NCBI GenBank assembly: GCA_051871275.1
Contig: JBJECR010000116.1
Span: 1 to 64,000, forward strand
Reading direction: 5' to 3'
Length of the DNA: 64,000 bases
DNA from: CAJUPY01 sp051871275
GTDB lineage: Bacteria; Bacteroidota; Bacteroidia; Bacteroidales; Muribaculaceae
This document shows, one piece after another, positions 10,030 through 18,112 of the stretch; the stretch's first letter is position 1; each line of letters opens with the position of its first letter. The notes beneath the pieces were generated by a model that ran no database searches, was not told the DNA's origin, and was given only the letters and a program-made list of their open reading frames with translations. The translations under genes were made by a program, and so were the position numbers.

Positions 10030-11700
10030 ATGACCGAACTCGAACTACAACAATATCTCCTTCGCGAGTACCCACAGGAAAATACTCGCTGCGAGTGGAA
10101 GGAATTTAAGAATCTGAAGAACTCGTTCTGTGGGGACGAGAAGGACGATGTGATTTCCTACGTGTCGGCTATCGCCAACATGGAGGGAGGGCATCTTGTT
10201 ATAGGTGTGCATGATAAGACATTAGATATCATTGGAACTGACACCTACAATTATGATAGACAGAAAGCTATTCTGAGATTGACGGAACGCTGTGTCAATC
10301 TATCTACAGAAGGACTTGATGTTGAAGAATTCATCACGAATGATACCAGAAAGAGGGTTTGGGTGATTCACATTCCTAAACATCGCACCAAATTACCGGT
10401 ATATGCCCATAACAAGGCATGGCAACGCATTGAGGATTCCCTGGTGGAATTAACCCAAGAGAGGTTGAATGCCATATTGGAAGAGAATAGTCCTGTTTTT
10501 GATTGGTCTGCAGAGATTGTTGAAAATGCCACTTTGGACGACCTTGACAGAAAGGCCTTGGTTAAAGCACGTGATGAGTACAAGGCAGTTCATCCCCGCT
10601 TAGCAGATGAAGTTGATGAATGGGATGATATGGAGCTGCTTAATCGTGCTGGCGTGGCAATAAAAAGTAAACTGACACGTGCTGCAATTTTGCTGCTGGG
10701 TAAAGAAACTGCAATCCATCTCATCAGTCCCGTTGTGGCTACTATCACATGGGTACTGATTGATGACCATGACGAGAAGATTGATTACGAGCACTTCCAT
10801 ACACCATTTGTTCTGACAGTAAATGAGGCTTTGTCAAAGATTCGCAATCTGAATCAGCGTATCTTACCCGGTGGAACTTTGTTTCCAGACATTGTCAAAC
10901 AATACGATGACTACAGCATACGCGAAGTGCTTCATAATTGTATAGCTCACCAAGATTACACCATGCAGGAGCGTATTACTATGGTGGAAGACCCAAATTC
11001 CGTGACATTTGCAAATGGAGGATATTTTCTTCCTGGCACAGTCAGGAATGCTATTGAGCAGAATGGCCCACAGAAATTCTATCGTAACTATGCCCTGTGT
11101 CAGGGTATGGTAAATTTTAATATGATAGACACAATCGGACGAGGAATCCGCAAGGTGTTCACAGAACAACAAAAACGTTTCTTCCCAATGCCCGATTACA
11201 AGATAGACCAAGCAAGAAAGGAAGTCACAGTAAAAATCTACGGAAAACTTATCAATGAGAAATATTATCGTTTGTTGAAAGCCAATCCTGATCTGTCTCT
11301 AAATGACTGCATCGCTTTGGATATGGTACAGAAACATGACGCTATAGACAAAGAGACTGCCACTCGATTAAGGAAGTTGCACCTTATAGAAGGACGCTAT
11401 CCTAAGTTGTATCTGTCGGAATATGTTGCCAAGACTGCCAATAATGACGAACTGAAAACTGAATACATCAGAAACAGAAGCTTCAATGATATGCACTTCA
11501 AAGAGATGATCATATCATACCTGAAATCGTTCGGTGGAGCTACCAGAGGCGAACTCAACCAGCTATTGCAATCCAAGTTGTCTGATGTATTGACAGATGA
11601 GCAGAAGATTCGAAAGATAAGTAATTTGCTATCGGCTCTCAAGAAAGACGGCATTATAGAATTAACAAATGGCAAGAAGTGGATCTTAGTCAAAGTTTAG
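10030..11700 (+). CDS. AlbA_2/Schlafen-type regulator with HATPase_c_4-like domain
   Basis: This 556-residue protein has the layout of COG2865-type 'ATP-dependent DNA helicase RecG-like' regulators. The N-terminal AlbA_2 (Schlafen-like) domain includes CEWKEFK and the GGHLVIGVHD strand (about residues 17-65). A central ATPase-like domain contains REVLHNCIAHQDY (298-310, Asn303), and winged-helix segments lie toward the C-terminus (about 480-556). Such proteins are often fused to or encoded beside conflict systems and may sense nucleic acids or nucleotides; this role is inferred. The start codon follows the helicase-PIN stop by 1 nt. The 3' end of the gene contains the first TTAGTC repeats of the XRE control region. 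Confidence 0.75.
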   Translation: MTELELQQYLLREYPQENTRCEWKEFKNLKNSFCGDEKDDVISYVSAIANMEGGHLVIGVHDKTLDIIGTDTYNYDRQKAILRLTERCVNLSTEGLDVEEFITNDTRKRVWVIHIPKHRTKLPVYAHNKAWQRIEDSLVELTQERLNAILEENSPVFDWSAEIVENATLDDLDRKALVKARDEYKAVHPRLADEVDEWDDMELLNRAGVAIKSKLTRAAILLLGKETAIHLISPVVATITWVLIDDHDEKIDYEHFHTPFVLTVNEALSKIRNLNQRILPGGTLFPDIVKQYDDYSIREVLHNCIAHQDYTMQERITMVEDPNSVTFANGGYFLPGTVRNAIEQNGPQKFYRNYALCQGMVNFNMIDTIGRGIRKVFTEQQKRFFPMPDYKIDQARKEVTVKIYGKLINEKYYRLLKANPDLSLNDCIALDMVQKHDAIDKETATRLRKLHLIEGRYPKLYLSEYVAKTANNDELKTEYIRNRSFNDMHFKEMIISYLKSFGGATRGELNQLLQSKLSDVLTDEQKIRKISNLLSALKKDGIIELTNGKKWILVKV

Positions 11701-11811
11701 TCCAACTTTAGTCGAAATCTTAGTCGAAGTGTATAAACTTAAAATTGTAATATTCTGATAATCAGCTATTATATTTCTATTATGTGTTAGTAGAACAAAA
11801 TTTATTTAGTC
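11686..11811 (+). repeat. TTAGTC(G/C/A)AA direct repeats, candidate XRE operator
   Basis: Five exact TTAGTC copies start at 11686, 11697, 11708, 11720 and 11806. All are followed by one variable base and AA, with consensus TTAGTCGAA. The first four are spaced 11, 11 and 12 bp, about one helical turn. They overlap the end of the AlbA_2 gene and run into the leader of the XRE gene at 11834. A weak -7-like TATATTTC lies at 11770-11777 between the upstream cluster and the downstream copy. The arrangement fits an autoregulatory operator for the XRE protein; this is inference. Confidence 0.6.
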
Positions 11812-11833
11812 GAACTCAAAGAAAGCGAAAGAT

Positions 11834-12121
11834 ATGTTATTCGGAGACAAAATCAGAGAACTCAGAGACGAGCAAGGTTTGTTGCAACGCCAACTGGCAG
11901 CTGCATTAGAGATTGATACCCCCATGTTCAGCAAGATTGAGCGTGGAGACAGACGAGCCAAACGAGAGCAAGTAGTCAAACTTGCAAAATTGCTGCATCA
12001 GGATGAAAACGAGATGCTGAAACTATGGCTTGCCGACAAAGTGATAGATGCAGTTGGGGATGAAAATGACCATATTCTGAAACACGATGCCATAGAAATG
12101 GCACAAAAAACAATCTTGTAA
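11834..12121 (+). CDS. XRE-family HTH transcriptional regulator
   Basis: A 95-residue protein whose first ~62 residues form a Cro/C1-type helix-turn-helix (GDKIRELRDEQGLLQRQLA, then MFSKIERGDRRAKREQVVKL). The short C-terminal tail is helical, with no enzymatic domain. It lies 10 nt before the TOTE primase-helicase gene and almost certainly shares its transcript, like control proteins of restriction and conflict modules. The TTAGTC repeats surrounding its promoter are the likely binding sites. Confidence 0.85.
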   Translation: MLFGDKIRELRDEQGLLQRQLAAALEIDTPMFSKIERGDRRAKREQVVKLAKLLHQDENEMLKLWLADKVIDAVGDENDHILKHDAIEMAQKTIL

Positions 12122-12131
12122 GACAACGATT

Positions 12132-14978
12132 ATGGATGCAGACACCCTCATGAGAAGATTGCATGAGTTGGAAGAGGAGAACAAACGGTTGAAGTCTCTT
12201 CTTTCCGAACATGGCATACCGTTTGAAGCGTATACTCATGATGGGAATCTTACTGCGTCCCAATTCTCAAACTCGACGGATTCAACCATCAGCCTTTCTT
12301 TGCAGGAAAAGGTTGAGCTGTTCCAAAGCCTATTCAAAGGGCGCGAGGATGTGTTTGCCCAAAGATGGTATAGCGATACGAGTAAGAAGTCAGGCTATCA
12401 GCCAGTATGCGAACGAGAATGGAACCGAGAGTTCTGCGACAAGCGTAAATACAAATGTTCAGAATGTCCTAACCGAAAGTTCGCTCCACTATCATACGAA
12501 CATATATTCAATCACCTTGCGGGTAAGGATGCCTATGGCCGTGATGTAGTTGGCTTATATCCGCTGTTAAATGATAATACCTGCTATTTCCTCTGTACCG
12601 ATTTTGATGACAAGAGTTGTGAGCATGGGTATCAGCAAGATGTGCTTGCTTTTACAAGTGTATGCAAGGAATGGGGAGTTCCTTGCTATATAGAGCGGTC
12701 ACGTTCCGGCAATGGAGCACATGTGTGGGTGTTCTTTGAGAGTGCCATCGTAGCCATAAAGGCAAGACGACTGGGAAAGTCAATTCTGTCAGAGGCTATG
12801 AATAAGGACGTGCATCTTTCCTTCAAAGCGTACGACCGGTTTTTCCCCAATCAAGACACCTTACCCGAAGGCGGAATGGGAAACCTCGTAGCCCTACCCT
12901 TACAAGGACAGGCACGAAGGAATGGAAACAGCATTTTTGTAGATGAAAGTTTCCAGCCTTATCCCGACCAATGGGTATTCCTTCTCAGTATTCAGAAAAT
13001 GTCAGAGGCAACCGTTGATGCCATTCTACAAGAACACGCTTCGACATTGGGTGAATTGACAAAAAGCAGCGAGGGAAAGCCTTGGGAAACACCTAAGCCA
13101 GAGACTATTGACCAATCAGATTTCCCGACAAGTATATCATTGACAAGGGCGAATATGCTGTACGTCCCTTTGGGTTGTCTGTCGGCAAAGGCTGTCAACT
13201 ATTTCAAGCGAATGGCAGCATTCCATAATCCTGAGTTTTATGCAAGGCAAGGTATGCGGCTGTCAACCCATGATGTTCCTCGTATAATATCATGCTCAGA
13301 ATTGACGGACAACTTTATAGCCCTGCCTCGTGGATGCGAGGATGATGTGGTGAATCTCCTTGAAGCAAACAATGTTGAATACTTCATAGATGACAAGACC
13401 AGCCATGGGCGAACCATTGATGTGTCATTCAAAGGTGAACTTCGTGAAGAACAACAACGAGCCATGTCCTCTATGTTTCCTCATCCTGTAGGCACACTGT
13501 CTGCCACAACGGCTTTTGGGAAAACCGTGTTTGCTATTGCGATGATTGCTCAAAGGAAATTGAATACGTTGATATTGGTACACAGGAAATCTCTGCTCGA
13601 CCAGTGGAAAAAGCAAATGAAAGACTTTTTGGAAATAAGCGAAGTCGTAGAGGATAATTCAAAACGACGGAAGAAAAATCTTTCGCCCATAGGGGAACTA
13701 TGCTCGGGAAAGGACTCTCTGCATGGAGTGATTGACATTGCCTTGATACAATCATGCTTGGAGAACAACGAGGTCAAACCTTCCGTTAGAGACTATGGCA
13801 TGGTGATTGTCGATGAATGTCATCATGTCTCATCTGTGAGCTTTGAACAAGTACTGAAACAGGTAAACGCCCGTTATGTTTATGGACTTACAGCTACTCC
13901 TATACGCAAGGACGGACATCAGCCCATCATCTTTATGCAATGTGGAAAGATACGATATACTGCAGATGCTAAAAGTCAGATGGACAGACAGAACTTTGTC
14001 CGTACCCTAATACCGCGTTTCACATCTTTCCGTAATGTTTTGCCCGACAACAAAACATATACTCAAACCATAGAGGCTTTATCGACAGACGATGTGAGAA
14101 ACAAGCTCATCATAGAGGATGTGAAAAAGGAAATTGCAGAAGGACGGACTCCCATTATCCTTACCAATTTGACATCCCACGTGAGGATTCTTACGGATTT
14201 GTTGCTGCCTCATGCAATGCATGTAGTCAGTCTTGTCGGTGCAGACTCTGCGAAAGAGAAGAGGATTGCAATGGAAAAATTGGAGAACATTCCCGCATCC
14301 GATACGTTAGTCATAGTTGCCACAGGCAAATACATCGGTGAAGGTTTCGACTATTCTAGACTTGACTCGCTGTTTCTTGCGCTACCCATTTCATGGAAAG
14401 GGAATATAGCCCAATATGCAGGCAGATTGCATCGGGATTATGAGGGAAAGAATGAAGTGCGCATCTTTGACTATGTTGACATACGCATTCCCCTCTGCGA
14501 TTCCATGTATAGAAAGCGATTGAGAGGGTACGCATCTGTGGGTTATGGTGTCACGAAGCCAACAGAAGGAAACAGCGTTTCAAAGCGAGAATTGATTTAC
14601 GATGGTCAGACTTTTTCAGAACCATTCCGTCAAGACCTGCTTACAGCCAAACATAGCATAGTCATCTCCTGTCAGAAGATAAAGTTCAATTATGCACCTC
14701 GATTACTATATCTTTTACGAGACCTTATGACCAATGGTATTGAAGTTGTTATTTGGGTCAAGGAACAAGGCATTAGCGAAAATGAATTACGGAATAATGG
14801 CATAGAAGTACAATGCGACGAAACTCTGTCAGTGCAATGTGCGATAATTGATAAATCCACAGTCTGGTACGGTAGCATCAACTTCTTTGGTTACAACACA
14901 GAAGAGAACAACGTGATACGAATCGCTGACTCATTCATAGCCAATGAACTGCTGGATATTATATATGGACAGTGTTAA
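12132..14978 (+). CDS. TOTE-type AEP primase + SF2 helicase + PLD-like protein
   Basis: A 948-residue multidomain protein. It opens with a short coiled coil (LMRRLHELEEENKRLKSLL), followed by a Cys cluster (CDKRKYKCSECP) and an archaeo-eukaryotic primase domain of the TOTE conflict type, with catalytic DFDD (Asp157, Asp159) and SRSGNGAHVW (His197). The SF2 helicase core has a Walker A variant ATTAFGKT (459-465), DECHH (561-565), TATP, and motif VI in AQYAGRLHRD. The last ~100 residues resemble a phospholipase D-type nuclease, but the expected HxK motif reads IIDKSTVWYGSIN, so the His is absent. The family is proposed from genomics to act in conflict with invading nucleic acids; no specific activity is shown here. 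Confidence 0.82.
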   Translation: MDADTLMRRLHELEEENKRLKSLLSEHGIPFEAYTHDGNLTASQFSNSTDSTISLSLQEKVELFQSLFKGREDVFAQRWYSDTSKKSGYQPVCEREWNREFCDKRKYKCSECPNRKFAPLSYEHIFNHLAGKDAYGRDVVGLYPLLNDNTCYFLCTDFDDKSCEHGYQQDVLAFTSVCKEWGVPCYIERSRSGNGAHVWVFFESAIVAIKARRLGKSILSEAMNKDVHLSFKAYDRFFPNQDTLPEGGMGNLVALPLQGQARRNGNSIFVDESFQPYPDQWVFLLSIQKMSEATVDAILQEHASTLGELTKSSEGKPWETPKPETIDQSDFPTSISLTRANMLYVPLGCLSAKAVNYFKRMAAFHNPEFYARQGMRLSTHDVPRIISCSELTDNFIALPRGCEDDVVNLLEANNVEYFIDDKTSHGRTIDVSFKGELREEQQRAMSSMFPHPVGTLSATTAFGKTVFAIAMIAQRKLNTLILVHRKSLLDQWKKQMKDFLEISEVVEDNSKRRKKNLSPIGELCSGKDSLHGVIDIALIQSCLENNEVKPSVRDYGMVIVDECHHVSSVSFEQVLKQVNARYVYGLTATPIRKDGHQPIIFMQCGKIRYTADAKSQMDRQNFVRTLIPRFTSFRNVLPDNKTYTQTIEALSTDDVRNKLIIEDVKKEIAEGRTPIILTNLTSHVRILTDLLLPHAMHVVSLVGADSAKEKRIAMEKLENIPASDTLVIVATGKYIGEGFDYSRLDSLFLALPISWKGNIAQYAGRLHRDYEGKNEVRIFDYVDIRIPLCDSMYRKRLRGYASVGYGVTKPTEGNSVSKRELIYDGQTFSEPFRQDLLTAKHSIVISCQKIKFNYAPRLLYLLRDLMTNGIEVVIWVKEQGISENELRNNGIEVQCDETLSVQCAIIDKSTVWYGSINFFGYNTEENNVIRIADSFIANELLDIIYGQC

Positions 14979-15144
14979 TGAATGTGAACCACAAATAGTG
15001 TAGGTATAATACGCTCAATTATCGATTCCAATTCGTGTAAGGGGGAAACAATGACCTAAACAATCGATGGGAAATATATGGTATCAAAACAGCCCTTTCG
15101 CTATATATAAGTACTGACATACAGATAGTTAAGTGCTGTATTTA

Positions 15145-15458
15145 GGTTCAAGCGTGAGAGTCTGTACTTGTTACTCGTCCCACACCTTGAGGCTCTCGCA
15201 TTGCCCATCTCAGTTATAACGAGCAACGCTGCAGAGGCCTCACGCATAATATGTACGTACAGTCATTATGAAACTATAAAAGTACCATAACAACTCGAAT
15301 ATACATATCCACAAGGCATCTACCGTTGCTACATTCCTGACTGAGATTTTGAAACTTGCGAGATTTCAAGATGCCGGGAATGAGCGTAAAGTAAACGCTT
15401 CCTTTATGTCTGCATACCCACCCTCAAATCCCATATCGGGTCTCTGCGAGCAATATGC
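15145..15458 (-). ncRNA. Putative structured ncRNA, copy 1
   Basis: This occupies most of the otherwise gene-free 14979-15613 gap. A -7 box TATATTTG (minus strand, 15463-15470) precedes it. It shares short blocks with the RNA at 26622-26946: GGGTGGGT (15416-15423), an AAGCGT hairpin, GGGCAAT (15200-15206) and GGACGAG (15174-15180). The flanking helices differ in sequence but pair in both copies: GCATA/TATGC here against GTGCC/GGCAC, and a CCC/GGG hairpin against ATC/GAT. Further helices are GGCATCT/AGATGCC and a closing GCGTGAG (15239-15245)/CTCACGC (15152-15158). No U-run terminator is seen. It lacks the signatures of RNase P RNA, tmRNA and SRP RNA, and I do not recognise the family. Confidence 0.6.
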
Positions 15459-15462
15459 ACTG

Positions 15463-15470
15463 CAAATATA
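15463..15470 (-). promoter_or_regulatory. -7 box TATATTTG of ncRNA copy 1
   Basis: TATATTTG on the minus strand is a perfect TAnnTTTG match. The same octamer sits at the same place relative to the second RNA (26953-26960). Confidence 0.6.
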
Positions 15471-15613
15471 ATTAAAATTTTTTATATACACATATATCAA
15501 TGCCTTTTTTCCTGATTTTTACAAAAAGGCAGTTTGCAAATTTTTTCCACAAACAAAACTGAACTGACACAAATAAAAAAATTTGATTCAAAAGATTAGA
15601 ACCTGTTTTGAAA

Positions 15614-16405
15614 CTAAAACCACTCCTCTTTCATTCTCTTAAGAAACTCCTTCGTGATAGGATACCCGGAGGCATCTCCGAGCACGGCATCGGTGTGGCA
15701 ATATGGGCAACATGCGGTTGCCTCTCCATTCTTTTCTGTATAGAATGTTGCTTCATTCGCTGAAAAGGTTTTCAGGCACGAAAAACAACCACATACTTTT
15801 GAATTGAGGACTGACTCCTTATTTTTGAATGAGGCTTGATGTGCTTTTTCTAAGTATTGGTATTCGGTAGTGAACTTATAGCATATCCGTTTCACCGCCT
15901 CCTCGGATACATGATGTCCACCGGGTATGAAGTAGAAACAACCTATCTCATCACCGTATATATCTTGATATCTGTCACCTAACAATTCATCATCCGCTGC
16001 AAAGTATGCTGTAATTCGCTGCTTATCCGCATCATTTATCTGTTTGAGCTGAGGTTCAAAGGCTGCATAAGTGGCAACCATCTCCGGTGACGGTGCAGGC
16101 AGTCCGTTATGTGGACCTAACTTAGGCAACTCCACGGATGGAGAATAGCAAGGGTTGATGACAATACGCTGAATGCCTGTTGTCAACAGCGTCAGGAAAC
16201 CACCGAGCGAAGAGCCGACAACAAGGTCAATGTGTTCACTCTCAATAGTTTCTCGTATTTGTTTCAGGGCTGTAGCACAGTCTTCTTGACAATAGTCCAT
16301 CCCTATAACCTGCCATTCTTCTGCGGGCATATACTTCCTGAACAGGCGGCAACTGCCACCTTCCGGAGAGCCGTTATAACCATGAATATAGAGTAACTTT
16401 TTCAT
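15614..16405 (-). CDS. YqiA-like alpha/beta hydrolase fused to a C-terminal zinc ribbon
   Basis: Residues 1 to about 175 are a small alpha/beta hydrolase of the YqiA/UPF0227 esterase type: N-terminal LLYIHGYNGSP, nucleophile elbow GSSLGG, a late acidic loop (AADDELLG) and a catalytic His in PGGHHVS. A second module follows with two Cys pairs (CGCFSCLKTF and CCPYCHTDAVLGD) and FLKRMKEEWF, like the small bacterial 'cytoplasmic protein' treble-clef/zinc-ribbon family usually found alone. I chose the ATG at 16405 (MKKLLYIHG) over 16414 because it puts the beta strand at the usual position. It is the last gene of the minus-strand accessory run; its substrate is unknown. Confidence 0.7.
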   Translation of the reverse strand: MKKLLYIHGYNGSPEGGSCRLFRKYMPAEEWQVIGMDYCQEDCATALKQIRETIESEHIDLVVGSSLGGFLTLLTTGIQRIVINPCYSPSVELPKLGPHNGLPAPSPEMVATYAAFEPQLKQINDADKQRITAYFAADDELLGDRYQDIYGDEIGCFYFIPGGHHVSEEAVKRICYKFTTEYQYLEKAHQASFKNKESVLNSKVCGCFSCLKTFSANEATFYTEKNGEATACCPYCHTDAVLGDASGYPITKEFLKRMKEEWF

Positions 16406-16494
16406 AAGGGTCATAATATATGATTAAGAATAGATATTATCATGAAAATGCTCAAAAATTTTCCGATTATTTACAAATTATACCGCTCGCCCGT

Positions 16495-16518
16495 TAGGTC
16501 GCACCGAGATGCGACCTA
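16495..16518. repeat. 9-bp perfect inverted repeat (hairpin)
   Basis: TAGGTCGCA and TGCGACCTA are separated by a 6-nt loop, between the PD-(D/E)XK gene and the hydrolase gene. On the minus strand it is not followed by a U-run, so a simple terminator is unlikely. It may be a REP-like element or an RNA-processing or stability hairpin. Confidence 0.5.
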
Positions 16519-16570
16519 CGTTTTCCGGGACAGGCGATTTGCACATGCAGTCAAGTGCACATACGATTGC

Positions 16571-18073
16571 TTAATACTGACGTATGCGAACACGTGCAAA
16601 TATGTCTTTGCTGTGTTCGTTAATATGATTAAGAAGGCGTTCGAAATCGGCTTTACGCCACATCTTGGCAATCATTGCTACGCCGTTCTTTTCCGAACCA
16701 TTCCACACAAGACCATATCCTAATCCGGAATCGTCATCTATGGTTGATTTATGTACAATCGGGTACAAATCCCAAGGAGCATCTTTTATCTCCACGCTGA
16801 AACCGGACTCGGTAACTGCATTAACTTCATCCGTAGAATGCCAGATAAGACTGTCATACGATTTCGTGGTGCGGTTGTAATAAGAGTTGATGGTAGTCGG
16901 GAATGCTGCTCGAACTTCTTCAAGCGTTTTTCCGGGATTGAGTTTCATCCACTGCATAAAGAATACTGCAGCAGCCTTGCTTTTCGACAACGGTTTTGCA
17001 TATTCGGGTATTGGTTGCCAATCTGCTCCATCGCCATTCTCATCTATCTCAACCATATACTTGACGGTATCTCTTCTGCTTTTCTTGAATACATCCATCA
17101 ACTCCGACTCGTTACCGGGTGCAATTTTAGACTTGCAAACATAAAGGATGGTGTTGAACAGCGAGATATTGTAGTCCCAAAAGTTTTGCAGCAATTCTGC
17201 GGCTTCCGTATCCTCTACCAATGTGCCGATAATCTTCTCTGCCTTATCGCCTCCGACTACCGTTATGGCTGCATCAATCAATGGCTTATAGTTATCGTAT
17301 AGGGTGTTGATATCATCACGACACTCTTTCAAAATTGCCATAATCGTATTGACAAGTTTCATCGGGTCTTTCTCTTCATCCGCAGATTTGGTAGCAGGTG
17401 TGCCAAGTGTATTGATATAAGCATTTACCAAGCTCTTTGCATCGTTAGGCATAGCATACGACGTCAGAGGCTCAATCACATTGTCCAAAAGTTGCTGATA
17501 AGTAATATTTGTAAAATCGCTGCAAGAAGGTGCGGTCTCGTCAGGAGTTAGAAAAATCTCTACTGAAAAATCGGTATGCTCAATTTTATTGAATGCCTCC
17601 ACTGCTTTATGATATCTCACGGTTTGCTCTTCGCCCTCACCGGAATATATCTTGTTTTCAACAGCCAGAGGAATCCTGTAACGATTTCCATCATTGTCGA
17701 TTACCCATACGTGCATCCAAATGTCTATGCGGTCCTTTTCGTTCGTACCGGATATATCACGTAAGAGTTTTTCAGTGGTACATTCATCTACTTCAATCGA
17801 ATAATTGCCGCTAAGCAGAAGAGCGTCCAAATCAGTTCTTTTAGAAGCAACATGGGTGTATAGAGCCAATAGCTTCTTAATCGGTTCGACACCTAAAGCA
17901 TGATCGGATTGAGGATCCAAAAGCCAGCAAAGAAATGCACTGTGACGATTCTCATTTCGCTCAACCTTTAAAACATTAAACACATTTTTCTTAGAATAGT
18001 ATGCTGACATTTTTTGGAACTTACTATCATTCTGCATTGATAATAAGTACGTTTTTACTTCTTTATTATTCAT
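16571..18073 (-). CDS. PD-(D/E)XK nuclease family protein (PDDEXK_4-like)
   Basis: The N-terminal half of this 500-aa protein matches the PDDEXK_4 pattern: NVFNVLKVERNENRHSAFLCW with WLLDP at about residues 29-53, then DRIDIWM (Asp), IPLAVENKI (ExK) and EEQTVRYH (QxxxY) as the catalytic core. A motif-poor helical region and a C-terminal domain with several Trp residues follow. Family members are often found in defence islands or as solitary nucleases of unknown target. It starts 39 nt after the end of the 547-aa RiPP-cluster gene and may be cotranscribed, but a function in that pathway is not evident. Confidence 0.7.
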   Translation of the reverse strand: MNNKEVKTYLLSMQNDSKFQKMSAYYSKKNVFNVLKVERNENRHSAFLCWLLDPQSDHALGVEPIKKLLALYTHVASKRTDLDALLLSGNYSIEVDECTTEKLLRDISGTNEKDRIDIWMHVWVIDNDGNRYRIPLAVENKIYSGEGEEQTVRYHKAVEAFNKIEHTDFSVEIFLTPDETAPSCSDFTNITYQQLLDNVIEPLTSYAMPNDAKSLVNAYINTLGTPATKSADEEKDPMKLVNTIMAILKECRDDINTLYDNYKPLIDAAITVVGGDKAEKIIGTLVEDTEAAELLQNFWDYNISLFNTILYVCKSKIAPGNESELMDVFKKSRRDTVKYMVEIDENGDGADWQPIPEYAKPLSKSKAAAVFFMQWMKLNPGKTLEEVRAAFPTTINSYYNRTTKSYDSLIWHSTDEVNAVTESGFSVEIKDAPWDLYPIVHKSTIDDDSGLGYGLVWNGSEKNGVAMIAKMWRKADFERLLNHINEHSKDIFARVRIRQY

Positions 18074-18112
18074 TTTGAATTATTTAACGGTTTATACAAA
18101 CACAAATATCTA

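Noticed and set aside
16495..16518. Hairpin as a Rho-independent terminator for the PD-(D/E)XK gene
   Set aside because: On the minus strand it is followed by AACGGGCG, not a U-run.
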